From assembly GCA_046330075.1 (NCBI GenBank), contig JAXLTL010000007.1, positions 124,001 through 188,000 of the forward strand: a stretch of 64,000 nt of DNA, given 5' to 3'. Positions 53,089 to 61,835 of this stretch are shown here, piece by piece (positions within the stretch are counted from its first letter, which is position 1; each line of letters starts with the position of its first letter). This DNA comes from JAJTFW01 sp046330075. Lineage in GTDB: Bacteria; Bacteroidota; Bacteroidia; AKYH767-A; OLB10. Position numbers and translations under genes: made by a program. The notes below the pieces were generated by a model. It was given only the letters and a program-made list of their open reading frames with translations. It had not been told where the DNA came from and did no database searches.

Positions 53089-53727
53089 ATGGCATCACAG
53101 GAAGTACTAACAGCACTGGAATCACTGCACAGGGAAATTGAAAAATTAGAACCTGCTATTAAGCATGTAGAAACGGCACAGCAGGTTACCCAAACCGTAA
53201 AAGCAATTCCGCAAAAGCATGTGGAGTTGTTGCAGGAGGTAAAAAGCAACGATGCGAAACATAAAGATGAATTAAAGAACCTGTTTGCAAAGGAGCTTTC
53301 CGGCTTTACGGAGGAAAACAAAAAACTGCAAAAAACAACCACCGAAATTCAGCAACAGGTGAAGCTGGAGCAGGAAGCCCTTGCTAAGTTGAAAGAAACA
53401 GTGCAGTCCTTTCACGAACGGGTAGAGAAAATCAATTTTCCTGAAAGGTTAGATAAACTGGATGCAAATGTAGCAGGTATTATAGCTGGCATACATTCGG
53501 TACTAAGCCGTATTGAAGGTTTAGAACGAAATATTACAGACCGCTTACGGGATGTTTTAGATTACCAAAAAGAAACCCGAGTCACTCTGCAAAGTGAATT
53601 GGAACAATCGAAAACAACCTTGCAAACTGCTGTAGATACCGCTGCCAAAAAACAGCAAACACATACCTATATCACCTGGGCATTGGTGGTGGTAGCCATC
53701 ATCATCACATTCGTACTTAAAAAATAA
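53089..53727 (+). CDS. Coiled-coil protein with C-terminal membrane anchor
   Basis: The 212-residue protein is almost entirely predicted helix with heptad-like charge and hydrophobic pattern (residues 5-110 and 117-190). One hydrophobic segment (YITWALVVVAIIITFVL, about 194-210) follows at the end with a KK tail. There is no signal peptide, so a cytoplasmic rod attached to the inner membrane by its C-terminus is the most likely topology. It sits 3 nt after the RecQ-like gene, and its stop overlaps the hsdS start (TAATG), implying coordinated expression. No family recognised. A membrane-bound scaffold or effector of the helicase is an inference. Confidence 0.8.
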   Translation: MASQEVLTALESLHREIEKLEPAIKHVETAQQVTQTVKAIPQKHVELLQEVKSNDAKHKDELKNLFAKELSGFTEENKKLQKTTTEIQQQVKLEQEALAKLKETVQSFHERVEKINFPERLDKLDANVAGIIAGIHSVLSRIEGLERNITDRLRDVLDYQKETRVTLQSELEQSKTTLQTAVDTAAKKQQTHTYITWALVVVAIIITFVLKK

Positions 53728-54962
53728 TGAGAGCAACATACCCTACATATAAATCAACCTCTATTCCCTGGCTGCCTGAAATGCCTGAGCATTGGGAGCA
53801 AAGAAAGAATAAGTATTTGTTCAGGCGGTCCAAAAGTCTTGTTGGCAAAGACTTTGAAAAGTATCCTGTCCTTTCATTGACAATGCATGGCGTAATACGC
53901 AGAGACTTAGATAATCCTATGGGGAAAATGCCTGCCACATTTGCCGATTACCAGCTGATACAGGATAATACATTGTTGTTCTGTTTGTTTGACTATGACG
54001 TTACACCAAGAACTGTTGGAATGGTAAATGAAAAGGGTATCGTTTCACCGGCATACACCAGTATGTATCCTATCGAAAAGATTGATCTGAAATATTATTA
54101 TTACTGGTTTCTGATGTTGGATGAAAGAAAGATGCTGTTAACTCACGTTACTAATCTTCGCAACTCGGTTAGCTACGAAACATTTGCAGGCTTGTTTTCA
54201 CCATTCCCACCACTCCCCGAACAAACCGCCATTGCCAACTACCTCGATGCCAAAACCGAACAAATCAACCGCTTTATTGAGAAAAAGGAAAAGCTGATCA
54301 GAAACCTAAGGGAGAAAATTGATGTAATTGTTCAGTCAATTGAGAGTGAACCGTTAAATGAGTCTAAATTCTGGCCTACAATACCGCAGACATGGAGAAT
54401 TGAAAAGGCAAAGAGAATATTCTCTGAAATCAAAATTAAAAACCAGCCAACTGAGCCTCTATTGGCAGCAACTCAAGACCGGGGTGTACTTCCTAAAGAT
54501 TTATGTATGGAAAACTTTGTGTCTCCTTCAGGTGACTTGTTGGGTCTAAAATTGGTATGTGAAGATGATTATGTCATTAGCTTACGTTCTTTCCAAGGTG
54601 GCATTGAATATTCACCTTACAGAGGAATTATCAGCCCAGCATACACCATCATTCGGCTAAAAGAAGATTACAATAATCCTTTACTAATCCAATACTATAA
54701 GTATTTATTTAAGACTCCTCAATTTATATCATTGTTAAACACAGCAATAACAGGAATAAGAGATGGAAAGAATGTGAATTGGGTAGACTTCGCAGAACTA
54801 CCGTTACCTATCCCGTCAGTAGAACATCTTAAACTAATGGTTGAAGACTTTAATCGTTATGAAAGGTTGGTGATTGTGTTTGAAAAAGAAAAAAGAAAAT
54901 TAGAAGAGTTTAAAAATAGCCTGATTGCTGAAGTAGTAACAGGTAAAATTAAAGTAGCATAG
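53727..54962 (+). CDS. hsdS: Type I restriction specificity subunit
   Basis: The 411-residue protein has two target recognition domains, each entered by a W-x-P-like start (WLPEMPEHWEQRKNKYLF and FWPTIPQTWRIEKAKRIF). They are separated by the conserved helical spacer PFPPLPEQTAIANYLDAKTEQINRFIEKKEKLIRNLREK, with a second spacer at the end (IPSVEHLKLMVEDFNRYERL). It sets the DNA sequence methylated and cut by HsdM and HsdR. The second recognition domain is much poorer in G+C (15 of 60 in 54661-54720) than the central spacer (31 of 60 in 54181-54240), which suggests domain exchange. Start overlaps the upstream stop. Confidence 0.92.
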   Translation: MRATYPTYKSTSIPWLPEMPEHWEQRKNKYLFRRSKSLVGKDFEKYPVLSLTMHGVIRRDLDNPMGKMPATFADYQLIQDNTLLFCLFDYDVTPRTVGMVNEKGIVSPAYTSMYPIEKIDLKYYYYWFLMLDERKMLLTHVTNLRNSVSYETFAGLFSPFPPLPEQTAIANYLDAKTEQINRFIEKKEKLIRNLREKIDVIVQSIESEPLNESKFWPTIPQTWRIEKAKRIFSEIKIKNQPTEPLLAATQDRGVLPKDLCMENFVSPSGDLLGLKLVCEDDYVISLRSFQGGIEYSPYRGIISPAYTIIRLKEDYNNPLLIQYYKYLFKTPQFISLLNTAITGIRDGKNVNWVDFAELPLPIPSVEHLKLMVEDFNRYERLVIVFEKEKRKLEEFKNSLIAEVVTGKIKVA

Positions 54963-54963
54963 C

Positions 54964-56643
54964 ATGACAGAACAGGAGTTACATCTATACCTGAAAGCAC
55001 ATTTTCCGAAAGAGAATGAGCAATGCGAATGGAAGGCATTCAGCAATTTGAAGGCTGATGTTTCAGGCCGCGCCGGTGATGATGTAATTTCTTATGTGTC
55101 GGCCATTGCTAATATGGAAGGCGGCCATTTGGTAATGGGTGTTGAGGATAAAACGCTGGCAGTATTGGGTATTCAGCAAGTGAATGATTATACCCCGGAA
55201 AATTTTCCCTTCCGTATTTTAGGAAACTGTACGCATTTGCCCAGCGAGGGGTTAAAGGTGGAATCCTTTACTACAACTGATACCCACAAAACAGTTTGGG
55301 TACTTCACATACCCAAACATGCAGCCCGACAGCCGGTAATTGCTCACCGCAAAGCCTGGCAACGCAGTGGCGATAGCCTGATCGAGTTAACCGCCAGCCG
55401 CAAAGCTGCTATCTTAATAGAGCCACTGCATACCGTTGACGATTGGAGTGCCGCGGCTTGTCCGGCAGCTACCATTCAGGAATTGGATGAAACTGCCATT
55501 GCCAAAGCCCGTCAAAACTTCAAGGTTAAAAACCCACGCCTGGCCGATGAAATAGAGCACTGGGATACCACCACTTTTCTCACCAAAACCAAACTACTGG
55601 TAAATGGTCAACTTACCCGGACAGCTCTTTTGTTGTTAGGTAAGCCTGAAGCCGTAGTGCACCTCAACCCCTTGCAGCCACAAATCAGTTGGGTATTGTA
55701 CAACAAGGAGAAAGTGGAAAGAGACTATCAGCATTTTGAGCCGCCTTATATTTTGGCGGTAGATGAAGTGTATGCCAAAATCCGCAACCTCAAATACCGT
55801 TACATGAAAGATGGCACTTTGTTTCCGGAAGAAATTGACCAGTATGATGTCAAAAACATCAAGGAGGCATTGAGCAACTGCATCGCCCACATGGATTATA
55901 CATTGGCTGGTCGCATATCCGTGGCAGAGAATGAGGACGGGTATATTTCTTTTACCAATCCGGGTACGTTTTTGCCAGGCAGTGTGGAAGAAGTATTGAA
56001 GAGCGAAGAGCCTCCCTCATTTTACCGCAATTCCTTATTGGCCAAAACCATGGAATCTTTCAATATGATTGATTCCATTGGCAGTGGTATCAAACGCATG
56101 TACCGGGTGCAGCAGGAACGCTATTTCCCTATGCCTGATTATGATTTCAGCGGAAACAAAGTAAAACTTACGCTTACCGGTAAGGTGCTGGATATGGATT
56201 ATGCCAGAGTGCTTGCTCGTAATCCTGAGCTGAGTTTGGAGGAAATAATACTCTTGGATAAAGTGCAAAAGAAAAAGGACTTAACGGATGCAGAGGTAAG
56301 GCTTTTAAAAGGCAAGCACTTAATAGAAGGGCGTAAACCCAATTTTCACATCTCGGTTTCGGTGGCGGAAAAAACGGAGCAGAAAGCCGATTACATTAAG
56401 GCAAGAGGCTTTAAAGACGAACACTACAAGGCAATGATTCTGGAGTTTATTGACAAATATGGCTCAGCTTCCAAAGAGGATATAAATAAACTTGTTCTTG
56501 ACCTTTTGCCAAAAGTCTTAGATGAAGGTCAACGCAGCAATAAAGTGAGGAACCTTATTTACGCCATGTCAAAGCGGGATAAAACGATCAAAAATTCAGG
56601 AACATCCCGCTATCCGAAATGGGTTAGAAACATCGGGAATTAG
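54964..56643 (+). CDS. AlbA_2 (Schlafen-type) domain protein with HATPase-like C-terminal half
   Basis: In this 559-residue protein residues about 18-140 are an AlbA_2/divergent-AAA-4 domain (EWKAFSNLKADVSGRAGDDVISYVSAIANMEGGHLVMGVEDK). The C-terminal half carries the HATPase_c_4-type segment KEALSNCIAHMDYTLAGRISV...ISFTNPGTFLPGSVEEVL and GSGIKRMYR, then a terminal winged-helix-like part. This COG2865-like protein is often found beside type I RM genes. It is located 1 nt after hsdS. The terminal codons overlap the first unit of an 11-bp tandem repeat. Its role in restriction is not established. Confidence 0.85.
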   Translation: MTEQELHLYLKAHFPKENEQCEWKAFSNLKADVSGRAGDDVISYVSAIANMEGGHLVMGVEDKTLAVLGIQQVNDYTPENFPFRILGNCTHLPSEGLKVESFTTTDTHKTVWVLHIPKHAARQPVIAHRKAWQRSGDSLIELTASRKAAILIEPLHTVDDWSAAACPAATIQELDETAIAKARQNFKVKNPRLADEIEHWDTTTFLTKTKLLVNGQLTRTALLLLGKPEAVVHLNPLQPQISWVLYNKEKVERDYQHFEPPYILAVDEVYAKIRNLKYRYMKDGTLFPEEIDQYDVKNIKEALSNCIAHMDYTLAGRISVAENEDGYISFTNPGTFLPGSVEEVLKSEEPPSFYRNSLLAKTMESFNMIDSIGSGIKRMYRVQQERYFPMPDYDFSGNKVKLTLTGKVLDMDYARVLARNPELSLEEIILLDKVQKKKDLTDAEVRLLKGKHLIEGRKPNFHISVSVAEKTEQKADYIKARGFKDEHYKAMILEFIDKYGSASKEDINKLVLDLLPKVLDEGQRSNKVRNLIYAMSKRDKTIKNSGTSRYPKWVRNIGN

Positions 56644-56683
56644 ATAAACATTAGATGAAAATTAGACGAACATTAGACGAACA
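56640..56683. repeat. Four tandem 11-bp repeats upstream of hsdR
   Basis: Units TTAGATAAACA, TTAGATGAAAA, TTAGACGAACA and TTAGACGAACA run in tandem from 56640. The first overlaps the stop codon of the AlbA_2 gene. A fifth copy, TTAGATGAAAA, is at 56751-56761, eight bases before the hsdR ATG. Iteron-like or operator sites are possible. Confidence 0.85.
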
Positions 56684-56708
56684 GTGGTTGTAAAGTATTG
56701 ATAATAAA

Positions 56709-56728
56709 CTTATTATATATCTAATAAG
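56709..56728. promoter_or_regulatory. Inverted repeat (operator-like) in the hsdR leader
   Basis: CTTATTA (56709-56715) and TAATAAG (56722-56728) are perfect inverted arms around 6 nt. It lies between the 11-bp repeat block and the fifth repeat copy. The stem is A/T-only except for its outer pair, so it is unlikely to be a strong terminator; a repressor site is the better guess. Confidence 0.45.
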
Positions 56729-56768
56729 GCTATTTAAGATTTTGAATTAATTAGATGAAAAACAAAGT

Positions 56769-59756
56769 ATGAGTACAGATACATCAGAAAAAGGGTTAGA
56801 AGCCCTCATCGAAAAAAGTCTGGTAGCCGAGCAGGCATTTCGTGTTTCGTACCCAACGGATTTCGACAGGGATTTATGCCTGAATAAAAAAATCTTGTTT
56901 GAGTTTTTGCAAAGCACCCAGCCCGATGCATGGGACACCATCCAAAAGCGGGGCGAAGAAAAATTCCTGAAGCGTCTTGCCGAGCAAATCAAACAACGGG
57001 GCATTATTGATGTATTGCGTAAAGGCATTAAAGACCTCGACCTGAATGTATGGCTGTATTTCAAAAGCCCTGCCTCCACCCTCAATGCCAAAGCCACCAA
57101 ACTGTATCAGTCTAATATTTTTTCCATTACCCGTCAACTGCATTACAGCCTCAGCAACAACAATTCGCTGGACATGGTCTTGTTCATCAACGGCCTTCCG
57201 GTTATCACGTTTGAACTGAAAAATCCCTGGACAGGGCAGAATGTAAAACATGCCATTCGCCAGTACCAAACCGACCGTGACCCCAAAGAGCCATTGTTTG
57301 CCTTTGGCCGCTGCATGGTTCACTTTGCTGTGGACCCCGACTTAGTGTATATGGCGACTACGTTGTCGGGCTTCTCCACCTATTTCCTTCCTTTCAATAA
57401 AGGTGTAAACGATGGAGCCGGAAATCCGGTAAACCCCAACGGGCTGAAGAGTGATTATTTATGGAAAGCGATACTGACCAAACAAAGCCTCAGCGACATC
57501 ATTGAAAACTACGCCCAGATAGTAGAGGAAACCGATGAAGATACCGGCAAGGTAAAACGCAAACTGGTATTCCCCCGTTATCACCAGCTCAACGTGGTGC
57601 AAAAGTTATTGGCAGATGCAAAAGGAAATGGTGTTGGGAAGCGATACTTAATTCAACATTCCGCAGGTTCAGGCAAATCCAACTCCATTACATGGCTGGC
57701 GCATCAGTTGGTAAGTCTGCACGATACAGCCAACACACAACCTGTCTTTGACAGTGTGATTGTAGTAACCGACCGTAAAGTGCTGGACAAGCAAATACGT
57801 GACAACATCAAACAGTTTGCGCAGGTAGCCAAAGTGGTAGAAGCCATTGATAAAGGCAGCAAGCAATTGAAACAGGCGTTGGAAGATGGCAAGAAAATCA
57901 TCATTACCACCGTACAGAAATTTCCCTTTGTGATGGATGAAATTGGCGAGCTCACCGGAAAGCGTTTCGCCATCATCATCGACGAAGCCCACAGCAGCCA
58001 AAGCGGAGAAACCGCATCCAAAATGAACTGGGTACTCAGCGATCGCAGCGAACCTTATGGCGATGAAGACAAAATTCCCGATGAAGAACCGGAAGACACC
58101 GAAGACCAGATCAACCAAATGATTCAGCAACGCAAGATGCTGAAAAATGCCAGTTACTTTGCGTTCACGGCAACACCCAAAAACAAAACACTGGAAACCT
58201 TTGGCCGCAAAGGCATATTACCTGATGATACCGCAGGAGAACCCGGCAAGTTTTATCCATTCCACCTGTACAGCATGAAACAAGCCATCGAGGAGGAGTT
58301 TATTCTCGATGTACTGAAAAACTATACCACTTACCAAAGCTATTACAAGCTCAATAAAGCGGTGGAAGAGAACCCGGAGTTTGAAACCCATCAGGCACAG
58401 AAGAAGTTGAGAGCTTATGTAGAGAATCATGCCTTTTCCATCCGGGAAAAGTCGAAAGTGATGGTGGACCATTTCCACAGTGAAGTAAAAAAGCAGATTA
58501 AGGGAAAGGCAAAAGCGATGGTAGTCACCAAATCCATCAACAATGCCATTCAGTACTACCGGGCATTTAATGCTTATCTCAAAGAAATTCATTCACCCTA
58601 CAAGGCCATCGTTGCCTTCTCCGGTAAACGCACCATCGATGGTGTAGAATATGATGAAGCCGGCCTCAATAATTTCCCAAGTGGTGACATACCAAAAATG
58701 TTCAAGAAGAACGAATATCGTTTTCTTATAGTAGCCAATAAATTCCAAACCGGTTTCGATCAACCATTATTACATACCATGTATGTAGATAAGAAGCTAA
58801 GTGATGTACAGGCGGTACAAACACTTTCACGGTTGAACAGAGCTTACAAACCCGATAAGGAAGACACCTTTGTACTTGATTTTTTCAACTCTGTAGATGA
58901 CATTAAAGAATCGTTTGAGCCTTTCTACACTACAACAGTACTGAGTGAAGAAACTGATGCCAACAAGTTAAATGATTTGCAAGATGCTTTAGACAATGCA
59001 CAAGTATATAGCAAAGAAGACGTAGTAAAATTTACCAACCTATATTTCAAAAATGCAGACCGTGCTGAATTAGATCCCATTATTGACAACTGTGTTCATC
59101 ATTATAGAACGGAACTCAATGCAGATGCACAGGTAGATTTTTATGTAAAAGCAAAATCATTTAATCGAACCTACTCATTTCTATCAAAAATTTTATCCTT
59201 CAATAATCCATATTGGGAAAGATTATATTGGTTTCTGAAATTCCTGATGCCCAAAATCAAGCCACAGGAGAACGAAGATTTAGCAAAAGGCATCCTGGAA
59301 GCAATTGACCTTGACAGTTACAGACTCAGTAAAACAACAACCGACAACATCAAACTAGAAGGAGGAGAAGAATTAGATCCAACTCCGCCTATTATGAAAG
59401 GAAAAAGGGGCGAGAATGAGTTTGATGAACTGGAGGTAATCATTAATGAATTCAATACCCGGTTTGGTATTGATAACTGGACGGATGATGATAAAGTCAA
59501 ACGATTCCTTTTTGTTCAATTACCAGCAGACTTAGCCAGAGACCAGGCTACGGTAAATGCCGTCATTAATTCAGATAAGCAAAATGCCAAAATCACCAGC
59601 GATAAAAAGGTGGAAGACCTCATGCAGGATGTCATTTTCACCTATACAGATTTATACAAGAAGTTTACAGATGACGCCGACTTCAAGCGACAGTACCTCG
59701 ATTTTGTGTTTGATAAAATCTGGAAACAAAATCAGAATAATCAACTCAATAAATAG
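56769..59756 (+). CDS. hsdR: Type I restriction endonuclease subunit
   Basis: The 995-residue protein has an N-terminal PD-(D/E)XK nuclease with D135 (LDMVLFING) and E149-L-K151 (FELKN), then a QxxxY-like segment (IRQYQ). SF2 translocase motifs include Walker A AGSGKS (299-304) and DEAH at 405-408, TATPKN, and the second RecA-like domain with FQTGFDQPLLHTMYVDK and LSRLNRAYKPDK. It cleaves unmodified foreign DNA after translocation. The 125-nt leader separates it from the AlbA_2 gene and carries repeats and an inverted repeat, so hsdR may be controlled independently of hsdM/hsdS. The next gene begins 15 nt downstream. Confidence 0.95.
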   Translation: MSTDTSEKGLEALIEKSLVAEQAFRVSYPTDFDRDLCLNKKILFEFLQSTQPDAWDTIQKRGEEKFLKRLAEQIKQRGIIDVLRKGIKDLDLNVWLYFKSPASTLNAKATKLYQSNIFSITRQLHYSLSNNNSLDMVLFINGLPVITFELKNPWTGQNVKHAIRQYQTDRDPKEPLFAFGRCMVHFAVDPDLVYMATTLSGFSTYFLPFNKGVNDGAGNPVNPNGLKSDYLWKAILTKQSLSDIIENYAQIVEETDEDTGKVKRKLVFPRYHQLNVVQKLLADAKGNGVGKRYLIQHSAGSGKSNSITWLAHQLVSLHDTANTQPVFDSVIVVTDRKVLDKQIRDNIKQFAQVAKVVEAIDKGSKQLKQALEDGKKIIITTVQKFPFVMDEIGELTGKRFAIIIDEAHSSQSGETASKMNWVLSDRSEPYGDEDKIPDEEPEDTEDQINQMIQQRKMLKNASYFAFTATPKNKTLETFGRKGILPDDTAGEPGKFYPFHLYSMKQAIEEEFILDVLKNYTTYQSYYKLNKAVEENPEFETHQAQKKLRAYVENHAFSIREKSKVMVDHFHSEVKKQIKGKAKAMVVTKSINNAIQYYRAFNAYLKEIHSPYKAIVAFSGKRTIDGVEYDEAGLNNFPSGDIPKMFKKNEYRFLIVANKFQTGFDQPLLHTMYVDKKLSDVQAVQTLSRLNRAYKPDKEDTFVLDFFNSVDDIKESFEPFYTTTVLSEETDANKLNDLQDALDNAQVYSKEDVVKFTNLYFKNADRAELDPIIDNCVHHYRTELNADAQVDFYVKAKSFNRTYSFLSKILSFNNPYWERLYWFLKFLMPKIKPQENEDLAKGILEAIDLDSYRLSKTTTDNIKLEGGEELDPTPPIMKGKRGENEFDELEVIINEFNTRFGIDNWTDDDKVKRFLFVQLPADLARDQATVNAVINSDKQNAKITSDKKVEDLMQDVIFTYTDLYKKFTDDADFKRQYLDFVFDKIWKQNQNNQLNK

Positions 59757-59771
59757 GCAGAGGAGATTTTT

Positions 59772-61835
59772 ATGAGCAAAGTTAAAATCACAGAGCAACA
59801 TGTATTTGATGCGGTTGACAAAATAGAACGGGAAGGAATAAAGCTCCGTGCATCGACGGATTACGATGTAATTATTAATGGCAAAGCATATCCGCCCAAA
59901 GAGATAATGCGGTATGCCAACCTAATTGCCAACGGCACTAAGGATTGGACAGAAAGAGGAGGTAATCGCACAAACGATTATCTTACGGAGTTTGGGTTTG
60001 AGGTAAAGCAGAGGAAATTAGCACTTAAGGAAATTGTATTTAAATTAAGAAAACGATTTTCAAATGTTTGGCGTTGTGCAGATTCTGGCCGGTGGAATGA
60101 AATGAAAGGCTCTGGGCTTTTAACATTTGCATGGCTTGACAATAGTGTTAACTACTTAGATATAGATTTTAGCACAATTAAAAGTGGCTCAAGAGCAATT
60201 TATCCATGGGTTAATGAACTGTCTGTCGGTGACTTGATATTTGTGATGGGGAAAAATACGTTTGATGGTATTTGTATCGCTGAAACTGAGTACGATTTTA
60301 ATGGGCCTACTTTGACGCTATCAGGATATGGAGTAAAGCCTGCAATTAGAGTTAAGTATATCTATAAACTTGAAAATCCTATATCGCATAATTTGGTAAC
60401 TCATAATAACCCGGCAACCTTTGCTGAAATTGAGAAATACAGTTTCGGATTAGAAAAAATTATCAGTTTTCTTTTATCAAGTCAACCTGCAGCTATAGAC
60501 AGATTATTGGAATTATTAAACGATATTAAAGATTGTAATTTAATGAAAGAAGAAATTACCAAGTTGAACTTGAACACTATTATTTACGGACCTCCTGGGA
60601 CAGGTAAAACATATCAGTTACATAGCTATATGAAACGATTTTTCATTGATTATAATAAGAAAGCTACAAAAGAAGAGATCCTTCTTAAAAAGATTAAGGA
60701 ATATTCACTGTGGGAAATTGTGGCAGCAGTTCTAATTATTAAAGATAAATTTACTTCGGTTTCTGAAATTTGTGAATCAGATTTGATTAAATTGAAAAAA
60801 GATCCTAAGAAAGCTACTAGATCCTATTATTTAGTTCGAAATAGTTTGATGGCATATAGCGATGATGATTCAAGTGACTACAAGCGAAAGAGAAAGGATA
60901 GGTTTTTTACAAAAAATGAGAATGCGGAATGGTCTGTTATTGATTCAGTGAAAGAAGAATTAAAAACGATTATTGGAGAGGATTTACTTAATCTCACCAA
61001 GGGCGAAAGTATTGATGCTGCACCAATTCAAATTTCTCAGTTTTCTAGCAGGTACAATTTCATTACGTTCCACCAGAAATACAGCTACGAAGATTTTATC
61101 GAAGGTATTAAGCCGTTGCTTAGCAGTGAATATGCAGAGGAACAGTCAGGTGAATTGCAGTTTGAATTAAAGAAAGGCATCTTTTACAACAGTTGTCTGG
61201 AGGCATTGCGTTTAGTGGGTTATGATTCATTTGAAGCCTGCTATCAAGATACAGCGGAAAACCGGATTGCAATGTTTGAAACGGCAAAATCAAATCCATC
61301 CATGCAGTTTGCTTTGTTCATTGATGAAATAAACAGGGCAAATATTTCGGCAGTATTTGGTGAACTCATTACCCTGCTTGAAGATGACAAACGTATTGGG
61401 GCAGATAATGAAATGTGGTTAGAATTGCCGTATTCAAATGAGAAATTCAGTGTACCTGGGAATTTGTATGTTATTGGCACCATGAACACAGCCGACCGGT
61501 CAATTGCTTTGTTAGATATTGCTTTGAGAAGAAGGTTTGAGTTTAAGTCACTCTACCCTGAATACATAGAATCCGAATGGTGGGCATCACTGCTGGAAGC
61601 CTTGAATCAGGCTATTTATAATTGGAAGAAGAACCCTGATTTCTTTATTGGCCATGCCTTCTTTATAAACAAACCAGAGGCAGACCGAGCCAATATATTG
61701 AACACAAAGATTATCCCCCTGCTTTATGAATACTGCCAAAGTAATGCGGCTACAGTGAAAAATATTTTAAGCGAGGCAGGTGTAGCTTTAAAATCAACAG
61801 GCATCAAAGAAAATTTTCAAATTATTGCTGAGTGA
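59772..61835 (+). CDS. mcrB: McrB-type AAA+ GTPase with N-terminal recognition region
   Basis: The 687-residue protein has an AAA+ McrB core with Walker A GPPGTGKT (273-280), Walker B FALFIDEINRAN (514-524) and the McrB signature MNTADRS (571-577) followed by ALRRRFEF. The N-terminal about 260 residues form two parts: a small domain (residues 5-80, KLRASTDYDVIINGKAYPPKEIMRYAN) and an EVE/PUA-like segment (110-200, ELSVGDLIFVMGKNTFDGICIAETEYDF). Their role is presumably to sense a modified base. The region 295-430 after Walker A is enlarged. Coding composition is poorer in G+C in the N-terminal half than in the AAA+ core. Confidence 0.9.
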   Translation: MSKVKITEQHVFDAVDKIEREGIKLRASTDYDVIINGKAYPPKEIMRYANLIANGTKDWTERGGNRTNDYLTEFGFEVKQRKLALKEIVFKLRKRFSNVWRCADSGRWNEMKGSGLLTFAWLDNSVNYLDIDFSTIKSGSRAIYPWVNELSVGDLIFVMGKNTFDGICIAETEYDFNGPTLTLSGYGVKPAIRVKYIYKLENPISHNLVTHNNPATFAEIEKYSFGLEKIISFLLSSQPAAIDRLLELLNDIKDCNLMKEEITKLNLNTIIYGPPGTGKTYQLHSYMKRFFIDYNKKATKEEILLKKIKEYSLWEIVAAVLIIKDKFTSVSEICESDLIKLKKDPKKATRSYYLVRNSLMAYSDDDSSDYKRKRKDRFFTKNENAEWSVIDSVKEELKTIIGEDLLNLTKGESIDAAPIQISQFSSRYNFITFHQKYSYEDFIEGIKPLLSSEYAEEQSGELQFELKKGIFYNSCLEALRLVGYDSFEACYQDTAENRIAMFETAKSNPSMQFALFIDEINRANISAVFGELITLLEDDKRIGADNEMWLELPYSNEKFSVPGNLYVIGTMNTADRSIALLDIALRRRFEFKSLYPEYIESEWWASLLEALNQAIYNWKKNPDFFIGHAFFINKPEADRANILNTKIIPLLYEYCQSNAATVKNILSEAGVALKSTGIKENFQIIAE

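Noticed and set aside
56640..56683. CRISPR array
   Set aside because: The 11-bp units are directly adjacent with no spacers and no cas genes are near.
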